Origin: Panorpa germanica
Taxonomy: Eukaryota > Arthropoda > Insecta > Mecoptera > Panorpidae
Direction: 5' to 3'
NCBI GenBank assembly: GCA_963678705.1
Contig: OY783208.1
Coordinates: forward strand, 7,502,001 to 7,566,000
DNA: 64,000 nucleotides
In this document: piece after piece, positions 54,968 through 64,000 of the stretch
How positions within the stretch are numbered: the stretch's first letter is position 1
Layout of the letters: each line of letters begins with the position of its first letter
Position numbers and translations under genes: made by a program
Notes under the pieces: model-generated
Told to the model about the DNA's origin: nothing
The model's input: the letters and a program-made list of their open reading frames with translations, nothing else
Database searches by the model: none

Positions 54968-55819
54968 TTATGTAATTTTATTAACAATTCCAGATAATGG
55001 TTTATACTCAACAATCCGGTCATGTAATATTAAACAATAAGCATGAACGTAGCCTGCAATATTTTCAGATGTTTCTAATTCAAGCCTTATATCAACTGGA
55101 GCAGGTTTTAGAAATTCTTTCTGTTTTGAACAATCTATTACTATTAAAGGTGCATTTTCTTTAAAATTCTTTAAATTTAAAATGGGATTCGGCTCTTTAT
55201 CATAGTATGATTTTTGGAAATTAGCATACATTTCATATGCTATTGCATACTTATTATTGTCATAATCAAGATTAAGATTATCATAGGGGTACACATCAGA
55301 ATTTAAGTATAGTTTTACGTTTCTTAAGGTACAAGTGTGAAATTTACTCATATCCTTTGTAATATCGTCTTTACCTTCTCTTTGTAACCCTAATATAACA
55401 TAACGTGGCTTTTCAAGTGCTGTAGATGTTTTAATAGACCAAGATTGATTTGTCGTGCGTGGCAACGCTGGATATTCGTACAAGTCCCAACTTCGAAAGC
55501 CAATATACAATGATTAATCGAGTTCTATTGTTTGTAATAATTCTAATTTCTTTTTGTCTGATACATTTATATGAGGCATTCGCCATTGAATCTTTTCAAT
55601 TGTTATTGATGGTATTATATCGTCCTTTTTACTTATCCAAATTGCGTTATTATCGTTTTTTGATCGAATTAATATTAATTCATGCTTTACTGGTAATATA
55701 ATTTTTTTAAAGTCTTCACAGAACCCAAATATTGTTTTAAGAGGAATACAAACACTAAAATTTCCCTTATTATCTAATAAATTGTTACTTGTATCACGCC
55801 ACCCCAAGTTTTCAATCAT
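54968..55819 (-). pseudogene. Double-jelly-roll capsid-like protein, left-arm copy with stop
   Basis: The same protein as 58168-59019, split here by a TAA at 55511-55513 where the right arm has lysine. Upstream part 101 residues (to I-E-L-D), downstream part 180 residues (from Y-I-G-F-R-S-W-D). Recognisable blocks are the E-L-I-L-I-R-S-K segment, F-R-S-W-x-L-Y-E-Y-P, K-P-R-Y-V-I-L-G, Y-L-N-S-D-V-Y-P-Y-D and A-Y-C-L-I-L-H-D-R-I-V-E-Y. These match the double-jelly-roll-like domain of Polinton/adintovirus-type major capsid proteins. The N-terminal part is missing at the junction near 55815. Confidence 0.78.
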
Positions 55820-57362
55820 ATTCCATAACTTAAGTAATTACGATAGCCATATAATTGTAAAAGAATTAGGTAATGATAGTGAAAAAATTGAAGTTATTCC
55901 AGAAAATAAGGAAAAGTATATATCTTTTACGAAACATATTTTGGTGGAATCAAAAGTCGATAAAAATGATAAAGTTCATAACTGCTATATTAAACTTAGA
56001 TTTATTGATTCTTTACGATTTATGCATTCTAGTTTAGAAACACTTGCAAAAAATTTATTATCAGAACAATTTTTCGAATTAAAAAAATTCTATCCGAATG
56101 AAAATCATTTCAATTTATTAAAACGTAAAGGTGTATTTCCTTATGAATATGTAAATAGTAGGGATATGCTTAATGAATCTGACTTGCCATCTCAAAATAA
56201 TTTTTATAGCTCACTTAATTGCTGTAATATATCTGACGATGATTACAATCATGATAAAATGGTTTGGTATGCATTTGAAATGAAAACATTGGGGGAATAT
56301 TCAGACTTATATTTAAAGATCGATGTTCTGTTGTTAACAGATATTTTTGAAAATTTTCGAGATGTGTGCTATAAAACATATAATTTAGATCCCTGTCAAT
56401 ATTATACAGCACCAGGACTTTCTTGGGATGCTATGTTAAAGTATACAAGTATTGAATTAGAACTTTTAACAGATATTGATATGTTACATTTTATTAAAAA
56501 AAGGTATAAGAGGTGGAATATCACAATGCTCTCACAGACATGGAATTGCAAATAATAAATATATGTCCAATTATAATTCAAATAAAGATTCTCAATATTT
56601 AATGTATTGGGATGCAAATAACTTATATGGTTGGGCGATGAGTCAATATTTACCACATGAGGGATTTAAATGGTTAGATACATATAAATTACAAACATTT
56701 AATGTAGAAGCTATTGAAGATAACTTAGATTTTGATTATATATTAGAAGTCGATTTAAGATATCCTAATTATTTGCACGATGAACACAATGATCTACCTT
56801 TCTGTGCCGAAAATATTAAACCACCTTGCATTAAAACAAATGACGTTAAATTAATACCAAATCTAAATAACAAGTATAATTATGTGCTTCACTATAGATC
56901 GTTAAAGCAATGTCTTAAAAATAATCTGAAAATAGATAAAATTCATAGTAAAAATTTATTTCTTTGTATAGAATTTCACTTTATCACCCAATCTTAATGT
57001 ATTTTAAAGTAACAGAAATGTATTAATTTTAGGCTTAATGAAAGATGAATGCGCGAGTAGTATAATTTGGGAGTTTGTTAGGTTAAATATCAAAAATGTA
57101 TGCAATTGATATTGAGGGTTCATGCACAGCTAAAGCAAAAGGAATTAAGAAAAATATTGTAAACAAATTCAATATTAAAGATTATGTAAATTGTTTATCT
57201 CAGGATAACATATTATTGATCACAATAAATACCTTTAAATCTATTAGGCATACAATTTATACTCAAATGATAAGTAAAGTAGGTCTTAGTGGAAATGATA
57301 ATAAAAGATATGTATTAACTGATGGTATAAGTACTTTAGCACATGGACATTATAAAATTTAG
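55815..57362 (+). pseudogene. polB: Protein-primed DNA polymerase B, internally deleted
   Basis: Family-B polymerase of the organellar/viral protein-primed type. Visible: Exo II (F-H-N-L-S-N-Y-D-S-H) near 55821; the linking region (K-G-V-F-P-Y-E-Y); Exo III-like Y-L-K-I-D-V near 56306; and motif A (D-A-N-N-L-Y-G-W-A-M) near 56611. A one-base frameshift falls in an A run near 56500. After the R-S-L-K-Q-C-L segment the frame stops at 56997. The polymerase C-terminal region (G-L-M-K-D-E, then K-A-K-G-I-K-K and D-G-I-S-T-L-A-H-G-H-Y) resumes from ~57032 to 57362. Exo I, motif B and motif C (the D-T-D site) are absent, so it is catalytically dead. Confidence 0.85.
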
Positions 57363-57523
57363 TACTAATTTTAAGTTAAGTTTAAGTTTTGTATAAATTT
57401 ATATCTGTTTTAGTTAAGATAATTAAAATGTATATTTATATAACAATTGAAAAATAGCATATTTGTAAATAAATAATAATATATAAACACAAACCATTGA
57501 GTTTTATAATTATAAGATTTAAT
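56464..57523. other. Unique centre of the palindrome (1060 bp)
   Basis: The only part of the element present once. It holds the palm motif A region, the internal deletion and the C-terminal end of the polymerase, then ~160 bases of AT-rich non-coding DNA before the right arm begins in mid-polymerase at the position equivalent to 56463. Confidence 0.9.
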
Positions 57524-58180
57524 GTTCTAATTCAATACTTGTATACTTTAACATAGCATCCCAAGAAAGTCCTGGTGCTGTATAATATTGACAGGGATCT
57601 AAATTATATGTTTTATAGCACACATCTCAAAAATTTTCAAAAATATCTGTTAACAACAGAACATCGATCTTTAAATATAAGTCTGAATATTCCCCCAATG
57701 TTTTCATTTCAAATGCATACCAAACCATTTTATCATGATTGTAATCATCGTCAGATATATTACAGCAATTAAGTGAGCTATAAAAATTATTTTGAGATGG
57801 CAAGTCAGATTCATTAAGCATATCCCTACTATTTACATATTCATAAGGAAATACACCTTTACGTTTTAATAAATTGAAATGATTTTCATTCGGATAGAAT
57901 TTTTTTAATTCGAAAAATTGTTCTGATAATAAATTTTTTGCAAGTGTTTCTAAACTAGAATGCATAAATCGTAAAGAATCAATAAATCTAAGTTTAATAT
58001 AGCAGTTATGAACTTTATCATTTTTATCGACTTTTGATTCCACCAAAATATGTTTCGTAAAAGATATATACTTTTCCTTATTTTCTGGAATAACTTCAAT
58101 TTTTTCACTATCATTACCTAATTCTTTTACAATTATATGGCTATCGTAATTACTTAAGTTATGGAATATGATTGAAAACT
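57524..58180 (-). pseudogene. polB: Polymerase B fragment, right arm
   Basis: Inverted copy of the Exo II to Exo III part of the polymerase. It runs from F-H-N-L-S-N-Y-D near 58166 to L-L-L-T-D-I-F-E-N-F, where a TGA near 57625 ends it, then continues as homologous sequence to 57524 and stops at the arm boundary. It has no palm domain and cannot be functional. Confidence 0.85.
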
Positions 58181-59019
58181 TGGGGTGGCGTGATACAAGT
58201 AACAATTTATTAGATAATAAGGGAAATTTTAGTGTTTGTATTCCTCTTAAAACAATATTTGGGTTCTGTGAAGACTTTAAAAAAATTATATTACCAGTAA
58301 AGCATGAATTAATATTAATTCGATCAAAAAACGATAATAACGCAATTTGGATAAGTAAAAAGGACGATATAATACCATCAATAACAATTGAAAAGATTCA
58401 ATGGCGAATGCCTCATATAAATGTATCAGACAAAAAGAAATTAGAATTATTACAAACAATAGAACTCGATAAATCATTGTATATTGGCTTTCGAAGTTGG
58501 GACTTGTACGAATATCCAGCGTTGCCACGCACGACAAATCAATCTTGGTCTATTAAAACATCTACAGCACTTGAAAAGCCACGTTATGTTATATTAGGGT
58601 TACAAAGAGAAGGTAAAGACGATATTACAAAGGATATGAGTAAATTTCACACTTGTACCTTAAGAAACGTAAAACTATACTTAAATTCTGATGTGTACCC
58701 CTATGATAATCTTAATCTTGATTATGACAATAATAAGTATGCAATAGCATATGAAATGTATGCTAATTTCCAAAAATCATACTATGATAAAGAACCGAAT
58801 CCCATTTTAAATTTAAAGAATTTTAAAGAAAATGCACCTTTAATAGTAATAGATTGTTCAAAACAGAAAGAATTTCTAAAACCTGCTCCAGTTGATATAA
58901 GGCTTGAATTAGAAACATCTGAGAATATTGCAGGCTACGTTCATGCTTATTGTTTAATATTACATGACCGGATTGTTGAGTATAAACCATTATCTGGAAT
59001 TGTTAATAAAATTACATAA
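58168..59019 (+). CDS. Double-jelly-roll capsid-like protein, C-terminal part, 283 aa
   Basis: The intact right-arm frame. Blocks in order: I-P-L-K-T-I-F-G-F near 28, E-L-I-L-I-R-S-K near 48, F-R-S-W-D-L-Y-E-Y-P near 108, K-P-R-Y-V-I-L-G near 137, L-N-S-D-V-Y-P-Y near 168, D-C-S-K-Q near 223 and Y-C-L-I-L-H-D-R near 260. They fit the double-jelly-roll-like domain seen in Polinton/adintovirus major capsid proteins, which form the shell. The start (MIENLGW) sits exactly at the junction with the oppositely oriented polymerase fragment, so the N-terminal part of the usual protein is missing. Assembly competence is doubtful. Confidence 0.78.
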   Translation: MIENLGWRDTSNNLLDNKGNFSVCIPLKTIFGFCEDFKKIILPVKHELILIRSKNDNNAIWISKKDDIIPSITIEKIQWRMPHINVSDKKKLELLQTIELDKSLYIGFRSWDLYEYPALPRTTNQSWSIKTSTALEKPRYVILGLQREGKDDITKDMSKFHTCTLRNVKLYLNSDVYPYDNLNLDYDNNKYAIAYEMYANFQKSYYDKEPNPILNLKNFKENAPLIVIDCSKQKEFLKPAPVDIRLELETSENIAGYVHAYCLILHDRIVEYKPLSGIVNKIT

Positions 59020-59022
59020 ATA

Positions 59023-59439
59023 ATGTTTATAAGAACTAGTATATGTAAAACCATCAAAGAATCACCTGCAAACGCAAGAATGAATTCAAATTTTTTAAAA
59101 AAATATGAAGATGTTGCTCAAACACTTTTAAAAGTTGGAGCTGTATTAAGAAAATATAAAGACAATGAATGTTTGTTAGAAGATCTTACTGAAGAAGATT
59201 TACATTACTTGCCAACAGAATTTTTCTTGTACTATATAATGTTTTCTACCGATATAGAACAAAATTGGAATCGATTACCATCATACTTAAAAGAAAATGT
59301 TGAAATTCAAAAACGCCGCTTATGTTTTAAACATTATAATAAGGGTAGAATTCAAAGAGATGGACCACCATGTCAAATAAGAAACTGTTGTGATTGTAAT
59401 TTTAATTTATATTATGATTCTAATGGAAATAGTTATTAG
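59023..59439 (+). CDS. Small Polinton protein, 138 aa (right arm)
   Basis: Follows the capsid-like gene by 3 bases on the same strand, suggesting co-expression. Basic N-terminus, an acidic middle (L-L-E-D-L-T-E-E-D-L-H-Y), an aromatic stretch, and a C-terminal cysteine cluster C-Q-I-R-N-C-C-D-C-N that could bind metal. No family was recognised. The left-arm copy is cut before the cysteine cluster. Confidence 0.7.
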   Translation: MFIRTSICKTIKESPANARMNSNFLKKYEDVAQTLLKVGAVLRKYKDNECLLEDLTEEDLHYLPTEFFLYYIMFSTDIEQNWNRLPSYLKENVEIQKRRLCFKHYNKGRIQRDGPPCQIRNCCDCNFNLYYDSNGNSY

Positions 59440-59537
59440 ACCCTAATAAATAAATAAATAAATATACCTTAATAAATAAAATACATGTTCTTTCATTTAT
59501 AAAATTTTATTTATATACACTCTATACATATTTACAA

Positions 59538-60293
59538 TTATACATATTTATTAGCTTTTTCTTGTATTTGAGTCTTAAGTAAGTCTATACAAAGCGCCTT
59601 AATTTCTAAGCTTAGTAACTTTACATTCATATTTGATGATATATTAGTAAACAATTTATAGTAATTTAATTCTATGTTATTAATGTTATTTAAAACGAAA
59701 TTTTCATAAAAGTATTTGTTATGGTTTTTATAATTTATTTCATTACTTTCTATTAGTAAAGAAAACAACTTATTCTCCACTTCATTAAAAATATTCAATG
59801 CAGACTTTGACCATGCCGTAAGTTGATTTAAAGAAAACGTAATGCACTCTGCTAACTGCATAAGTTTCTGCCAAGACTCTATTTGCATGTATACAGATGA
59901 TCTTGGACCATTATCTGCCAAAATTGATTTAAGGTGATAATTTTGCTCGATAACCATAGTCGGTTTTTCATACAAAGTTTGAAAATGAATTGTACATTTT
60001 GACAATACAATACATGGTTGCTCCAGATATGTTATTATTCCATTAAAATAATTGGAAATACTGGCTTTGTTATTTAAAATAATTTCCCAGTCATTTTGTG
60101 ATAAATTTACATACTGCCCGTTAAACTTTTCAATCACACAAACACTCTCACAAAAATTATTTGCATCTAGGGCAACTGTAATTTGCTTAGTTTTACTTGT
60201 ATTTAAAAAATATGAGCACTTAAGCAAATATATTGGATTTATGAAATCAACTTTATTTAATGACTCCATTGCATAAAAAATATATATGATCAA
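59538..60293 (-). CDS. Uncharacterised Polinton protein, 251 aa (right arm)
   Basis: Mirror of 53697-54452, intact, nearly identical. Preservation in both arms, while neighbouring genes have acquired stops, is compatible with chance or with recent selection. Function unknown. Confidence 0.7.
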   Translation of the reverse strand: MIIYIFYAMESLNKVDFINPIYLLKCSYFLNTSKTKQITVALDANNFCESVCVIEKFNGQYVNLSQNDWEIILNNKASISNYFNGIITYLEQPCIVLSKCTIHFQTLYEKPTMVIEQNYHLKSILADNGPRSSVYMQIESWQKLMQLAECITFSLNQLTAWSKSALNIFNEVENKLFSLLIESNEINYKNHNKYFYENFVLNNINNIELNYYKLFTNISSNMNVKLLSLEIKALCIDLLKTQIQEKANKYV

Positions 60294-60317
60294 TTACGCT
60301 ACAATTTTAAATTGTAA

Positions 60318-61085
60318 CTAAATAAAATTAAAATTGTCATGACTTTTATATGCTTTCGAAATTACTCTTTTACCTCCCCCTCCTACTTCTAAATTATAAA
60401 TATTAGTAACTCTATTAAATCTATTTTTTCGTTCCTGTAATTTTTTAAACTATGAACTAGTTTTGTTATCTTTTTTTCTAATTCTTTCTGATTTTAATTC
60501 ATTTTTAAATATATTTAAATTTAAACGTTTAACTACTTTTAAAATATAATCCTGATTGACCGGTGAATGTAATTTAAAATTTTGTAAAATTTCCAAATAT
60601 AAAATAGAATTTATATTAAAATCAATAATTTCATTGAAAGGTAATTTTTTTAATTTTTGAGTGGTACAATGATCATAAGAACTATTATATTTACCAGTAC
60701 TTAAAACTTTTAAAATATTTTTCCAACATGTATGACCTACATCACTCTTTATATAAAACTGATACTTAAATTCAAAATTTTCTCTAAGGATTAATTCAGT
60801 TGAAGCCAATTGGCTAATTGTATATCCTATACTTAAAAAATCTTTATAATTATCTATTAAGTGATATTCCTCGCTTTCCCTTAAGTATTGAATCCAATGT
60901 TTATGGCAAAACTATAAAAAAAGAAAAAGAAAATTTGCAATAGTTATATACATTAATGCGAATATCACATACACAGAAGAAAAACTCACCGATTTTCCCG
61001 AAACTGTTACAATGTTTACACATGTATATAAAATATTTTGATCAAAATTAACTACTGCAACACAATAGTTCTCAAAGTCACTCAT
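60318..61085 (-). pseudogene. Unknown two-exon Polinton protein, paralogue 2 (right arm, different stop)
   Basis: Mirror of 52905-53672, with exon 1 ending in the same gtgagt donor. The lysine codon lost in the left arm is intact here, but a TAG at 60450-60452, absent from the left arm, ends the frame after T-S-S. The open part of exon 2 covers most of the protein, and the basic glycine-rich tail is lost. Confidence 0.65.
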
Positions 61086-61138
61086 TGTTTTACAATGTTT
61101 ACACGTACAATTACTGTATAAAATAAGTATTTTTTAAA

Positions 61139-61470
61139 CGTAATTTATATATATATATATAATAGTCCCCACTATAAATATAGCTTAAAAAAAATTTTTT
61201 GCAAAAAAAAAATAAAAATTGCTAGCATCTTCATTGTCAGTGTATGTATAGTATCCCATACCATTAATATTCTTTATAATTTGTTGTAATATTTTATATT
61301 TTTTAAACGTAATTTATATATATATATATATATAATAGTCCCCACTATAAATATAGCTTAAAAAAAAATTTTTGCAAAAAAAATAAAAATTGCTAGCATC
61401 TTCATTGTCAGTGTATGTATAGTATCCCATACCATTAATATTCTTCATAATTTGTTGTAATATTTTATAT
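61139..61470. repeat. Two tandem ~165 bp units (right arm)
   Basis: Mirror of 52521-52860 with slightly different dinucleotide and homopolymer lengths. Confidence 0.88.
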
Positions 61471-61605
61471 TTTGGTTGATATAAATTTCATATACATTAT
61501 AATATATTTATTAAAACTAAAACGAAATATTGATTCTAAAACAACTGATAGCTAAAAATTATATGTAATATCAGATGCACATAAAATATAACGCTAATTT
61601 AAAAA

Positions 61606-62273
61606 TCAATCCCAATTTTCTTCTTCTTCTTCTTCCTTTAATGAATTCAATGAAACAGAAAAACTTATTTCATTTTTATTTTTAAAATAATCAAATTTAT
61701 TAAGTTTGACTTTTACTTCTAAGTCATACTTTTCAATTGTTCTTAATTTTTCTAATTTTGAATAAAAAGTATGGTTAAACTTATCAAGCCAACATACGTT
61801 TTTAACCAAATTCAAATCTATAACTTTATTAATAAAATGGTATTGCAAATAGCGTAATTTATGTAATGTATTTGCACTATATGTATCATCAAAATATCCT
61901 GTTACTAATGCTCTTAATATATTTTTAAAATGCTCATGTTGTGCGTCTGATATTATATTATATTTTAGCTCATATTTTTTTCTTAAATTTAACTCTAATT
62001 TTGCTACTTTACTGATTGATACACCTAATATTTTAAATCTATAAAAATTACTAACAAGATGATATTCACTACATTCAATTGCCCGCTGCTTTCTATGATA
62101 AAGGCATAACTATAAATAAAATTATATAAATAACTAAATTTTTTAATTGGTAAACATATAATAAAAAAACTAACCTGTAATCCAGATTCTGCTATTTTCG
62201 GACAGGTGTACTTATAAGTGTCATCTGAATACAGGTATACACAACACAAAAAGTTGTTGTTATCTAAAGACAT
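61606..62273 (-). CDS. Unknown two-exon Polinton protein, 200 aa (right arm)
   Basis: Mirror of 51719-52386 with the same exon structure (ATG at 62273, gttagt donor, tttatttatag acceptor) and an uninterrupted frame ending in the acidic E-E-E-E-E-E-N-W-D tail. No family recognised. Confidence 0.65.
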
Positions 62274-62339
62274 TTTAAAACTTATATTATTATTAATATA
62301 AACAGTTACTACTAAATTAAGTTGTTTTAATACATTCAA

Positions 62340-64000
62340 TAAAAAATTAACTTACAAAGTTATATCAATCTATAGGGTAGTAATTATTGGCAATGGGAGA
62401 TGGGACAAAACAGCAATATTCTGTTGACATTTAAAACTGTTATTATTATTATTATAACTAAATTAAAATTATCTAAAAAGTATTAAAAATTAACTTACCT
62501 AACTGTTTGCTCATAAGTATGAAAGTCTAAAAGGGTTCAAACGGTAAAAACTCAAGATTAGGTTGAAACTGCTATAGACACCTGTAAATATTTGAAAACT
62601 ACTATTAAATTTATTGTAAACATACAAAATCTTATACAAAATTTACTTACCACATAATTATCCACTTCCAAACTGAAATTATTGATAATTTTTTTTTTTT
62701 TTTAAATAGCACTAAATAGCCACTAAATTATTTAAAAACACAAGTTATTTAAAAAGAACTAACTCAGAACAAGACTTTGCAAGACAATTTAATAAACAAA
62801 CTGCACAATACTTAATGTAACACAATCATATTCTTAGACTTATATATAAATTATAATATAAAAATTTAACAGGGTAGCACTTTACTTATTTAATACTATA
62901 ATATATTTACCATCAGACTATCAATTCTTAATTCTATCATCCCCGCGCATTCAAAATAAATAAAATTCTCGGGGCTCCCGACCCTTCGAGCAGTTTTATT
63001 TTAAAAAGTTTGTTTCAACTTAAGTTAGAGCTTTTGGTTTAGCTAATTGTGATTCTACTATTATCCACAACCTATATAGCCTCATACATATGGATCAAAC
63101 CGCTACCTAATAAATTTGTATAATAAAATATCCTCCTATTATTTTAACAGTTACTGTGGTGTTATAACCTCATATATGTAAAACAACACCATTGTCTGAC
63201 TTATAAGACTTTATGATTATTACAACACATAAAAAAAAAAAAAAAATAAATAAATAACTGTATGCTTTGAGAATCATCAATGATATAATGTACGTATATT
63301 ATAACTTTTAATATACTTAAATAAATAATCTAATACAACAATACCCAATCCGGCCCTACATTTAACTAAAACATGAAATGTATAACAAAAAAAATTTGTC
63401 TACGTTTGGAAAATATTGTTTTTTTTTTTCTGGTAAATTCGTCGCTTGTATTCAACACGTTCTCACACAGTTTTAACACATGTGCTTCAAGTTACGTTCC
63501 CATTACATTCAAGTTACATTCGAACTAATGCGCTTGTGTCCAAAGTTTCTCACACAGTTTTAACACATGTGCTGTTTGCAAATTTCTGGTGAATTCGAAG
63601 GAATGCGCTATAATTGTAATAGTTATTGTTATAATCTATGTTTAACAATCCTTAAGAATATATATAACAAATTATACTATAACCTTTCATATTATACCCC
63701 ACCATGTGTAATATAACGTCATTATAACATATAACTAACACTTTTGCACCTACAACATCATAATCTTATAACCAATAACAAATCAAACATAAGAATTAAT
63801 ATCGGTATCTCACTCTTTACCACTATTGCTTTCTCACTCATATCGGATATTAAAGAGACTGTACCTAGAGATAAAGTCTGTAATGATGTCATCATCTTCT
63901 AAACCAATCACAACACAGCTTATCCACTTACCCCTCACTCTTTACCCCATCCTTACCCCCTTTTACATTCTTCCAAGTCTAGCCACGTCCCCTCTGCATA
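62340..64000. other. Non-coding terminal region of right arm
   Basis: Mirror of the left terminal region, with the same direct repeats and C-rich (G-rich on the minus strand) end. No gene. The sequence is cut by the window end. Confidence 0.55.

Larger units (their letters stand above)
49916..56463 (+). repeat. Left arm of giant inverted repeat
   Basis: Reverse complement of 57524-64000 with an almost constant coordinate sum (about 113,987-113,997), small indels and scattered substitutions. The inner edge is at ...gaattagaac (56463), after which the sequences differ. Arm-to-arm divergence looks like one to a few percent by eye. Confidence 0.95.
49916..64000. mobile_element. Polinton/Maverick-type element in palindromic form, right end beyond window
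   Basis: The left end starts agtagggtaggagagcc; AG(T) termini are typical of Polintons. It interrupts a 640 bp element after gttgac, a possible 6 bp target site. Content: protein-primed DNA polymerase B, a double-jelly-roll capsid-like protein and several small genes. No integrase, ATPase or protease was recognised. Two arms of ~6.5 kb are inverted copies around a unique 1060 bp centre. By symmetry the right end should lie about 80 bases beyond the window. Loss of essential domains means it is non-autonomous. Confidence 0.8.
57524..64000 (-). repeat. Right arm of giant inverted repeat (runs off window)
   Basis: Reverse complement of 49997-56463. The outermost ~80 bases expected from the left arm (49916-49996) lie beyond the window. 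Confidence 0.95.

Noticed and set aside
57575..57772. 65-codon frame mirrored at 56215-56412
   Set aside because: Antisense of the polymerase fragment in both arms.
49916..64000. Palindrome as a simple assembly or hairpin-read artefact
   Set aside because: Arms have independent stop codons, indels and substitutions and a unique centre; still needs spanning reads to be certain.

Overview
The window is arthropod, most likely insect, nuclear DNA. It is strongly A+T-rich outside the retrotransposons, contains spliced genes, a U6 snRNA pseudogene, two Ty3/gypsy retrotransposons, a THAP9/P-element transposase gene, a ~640 bp non-autonomous DNA element in about ten copies, and a Polinton/Maverick (adintovirus-like) element. 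The insect order cannot be fixed from the sequence. No bacterial-type features and no CRISPR array were seen.

0-33 kb is a cluster of C2H2 zinc-finger genes and pseudogenes built by segmental duplication. Block A (1-5460) recurs almost base for base at 19966-25430; block B (13560-15845) recurs, more diverged, at 27960-30070. Gene order is collinear in both ~20 kb units: a ZF gene (-), a second ZF (-), then a ZF (+). Intact reading frames are the twins at 2333-3247 and 22311-23225, the 522-residue gene at 25525-27093 and a short gene at 28682-29254. The ZF loci at 11.4-12.3, 14.2-15.1 and 18.95-19.9 kb are broken. The family uses L-G-L-K-P-F-type linkers instead of T-G-E-K-P and has acidic N-termini rich in I-K-x-E motifs. 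A CsRn1-like gypsy element (tRNA-Trp primer site, CHCC Gag) fills 5461-9925. A second gypsy element with a 1.5 kb LTR but no integrase fills 29945-35395.

36-43 kb is transposon country: a deleted Harbinger-like element, AT-rich degenerate repeats, a five-exon THAP9/P-element-like transposase with one premature stop, and the flanks of a ZF locus whose coding part is gone. 44.4-49.6 kb holds two more decayed ZF genes, one with 19 fingers on a strikingly uniform 84 bp repeat.

49.9 kb to the end is the most unusual object: a Polinton-type element inserted into one of the 640 bp elements and arranged as a giant palindrome. Two arms of about 6.5 kb flank a unique 1.06 kb centre. Each arm carries the same genes: two paralogous two-exon genes, a 251-residue protein, a 138-residue protein and the C-terminal part of a double-jelly-roll capsid-like protein. 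A protein-primed DNA polymerase B, lacking palm motifs B and C, spans the left arm and the centre. The arms differ by scattered substitutions and by different stop codons, which argues for a real, aged copy-back rearrangement rather than a read artefact.
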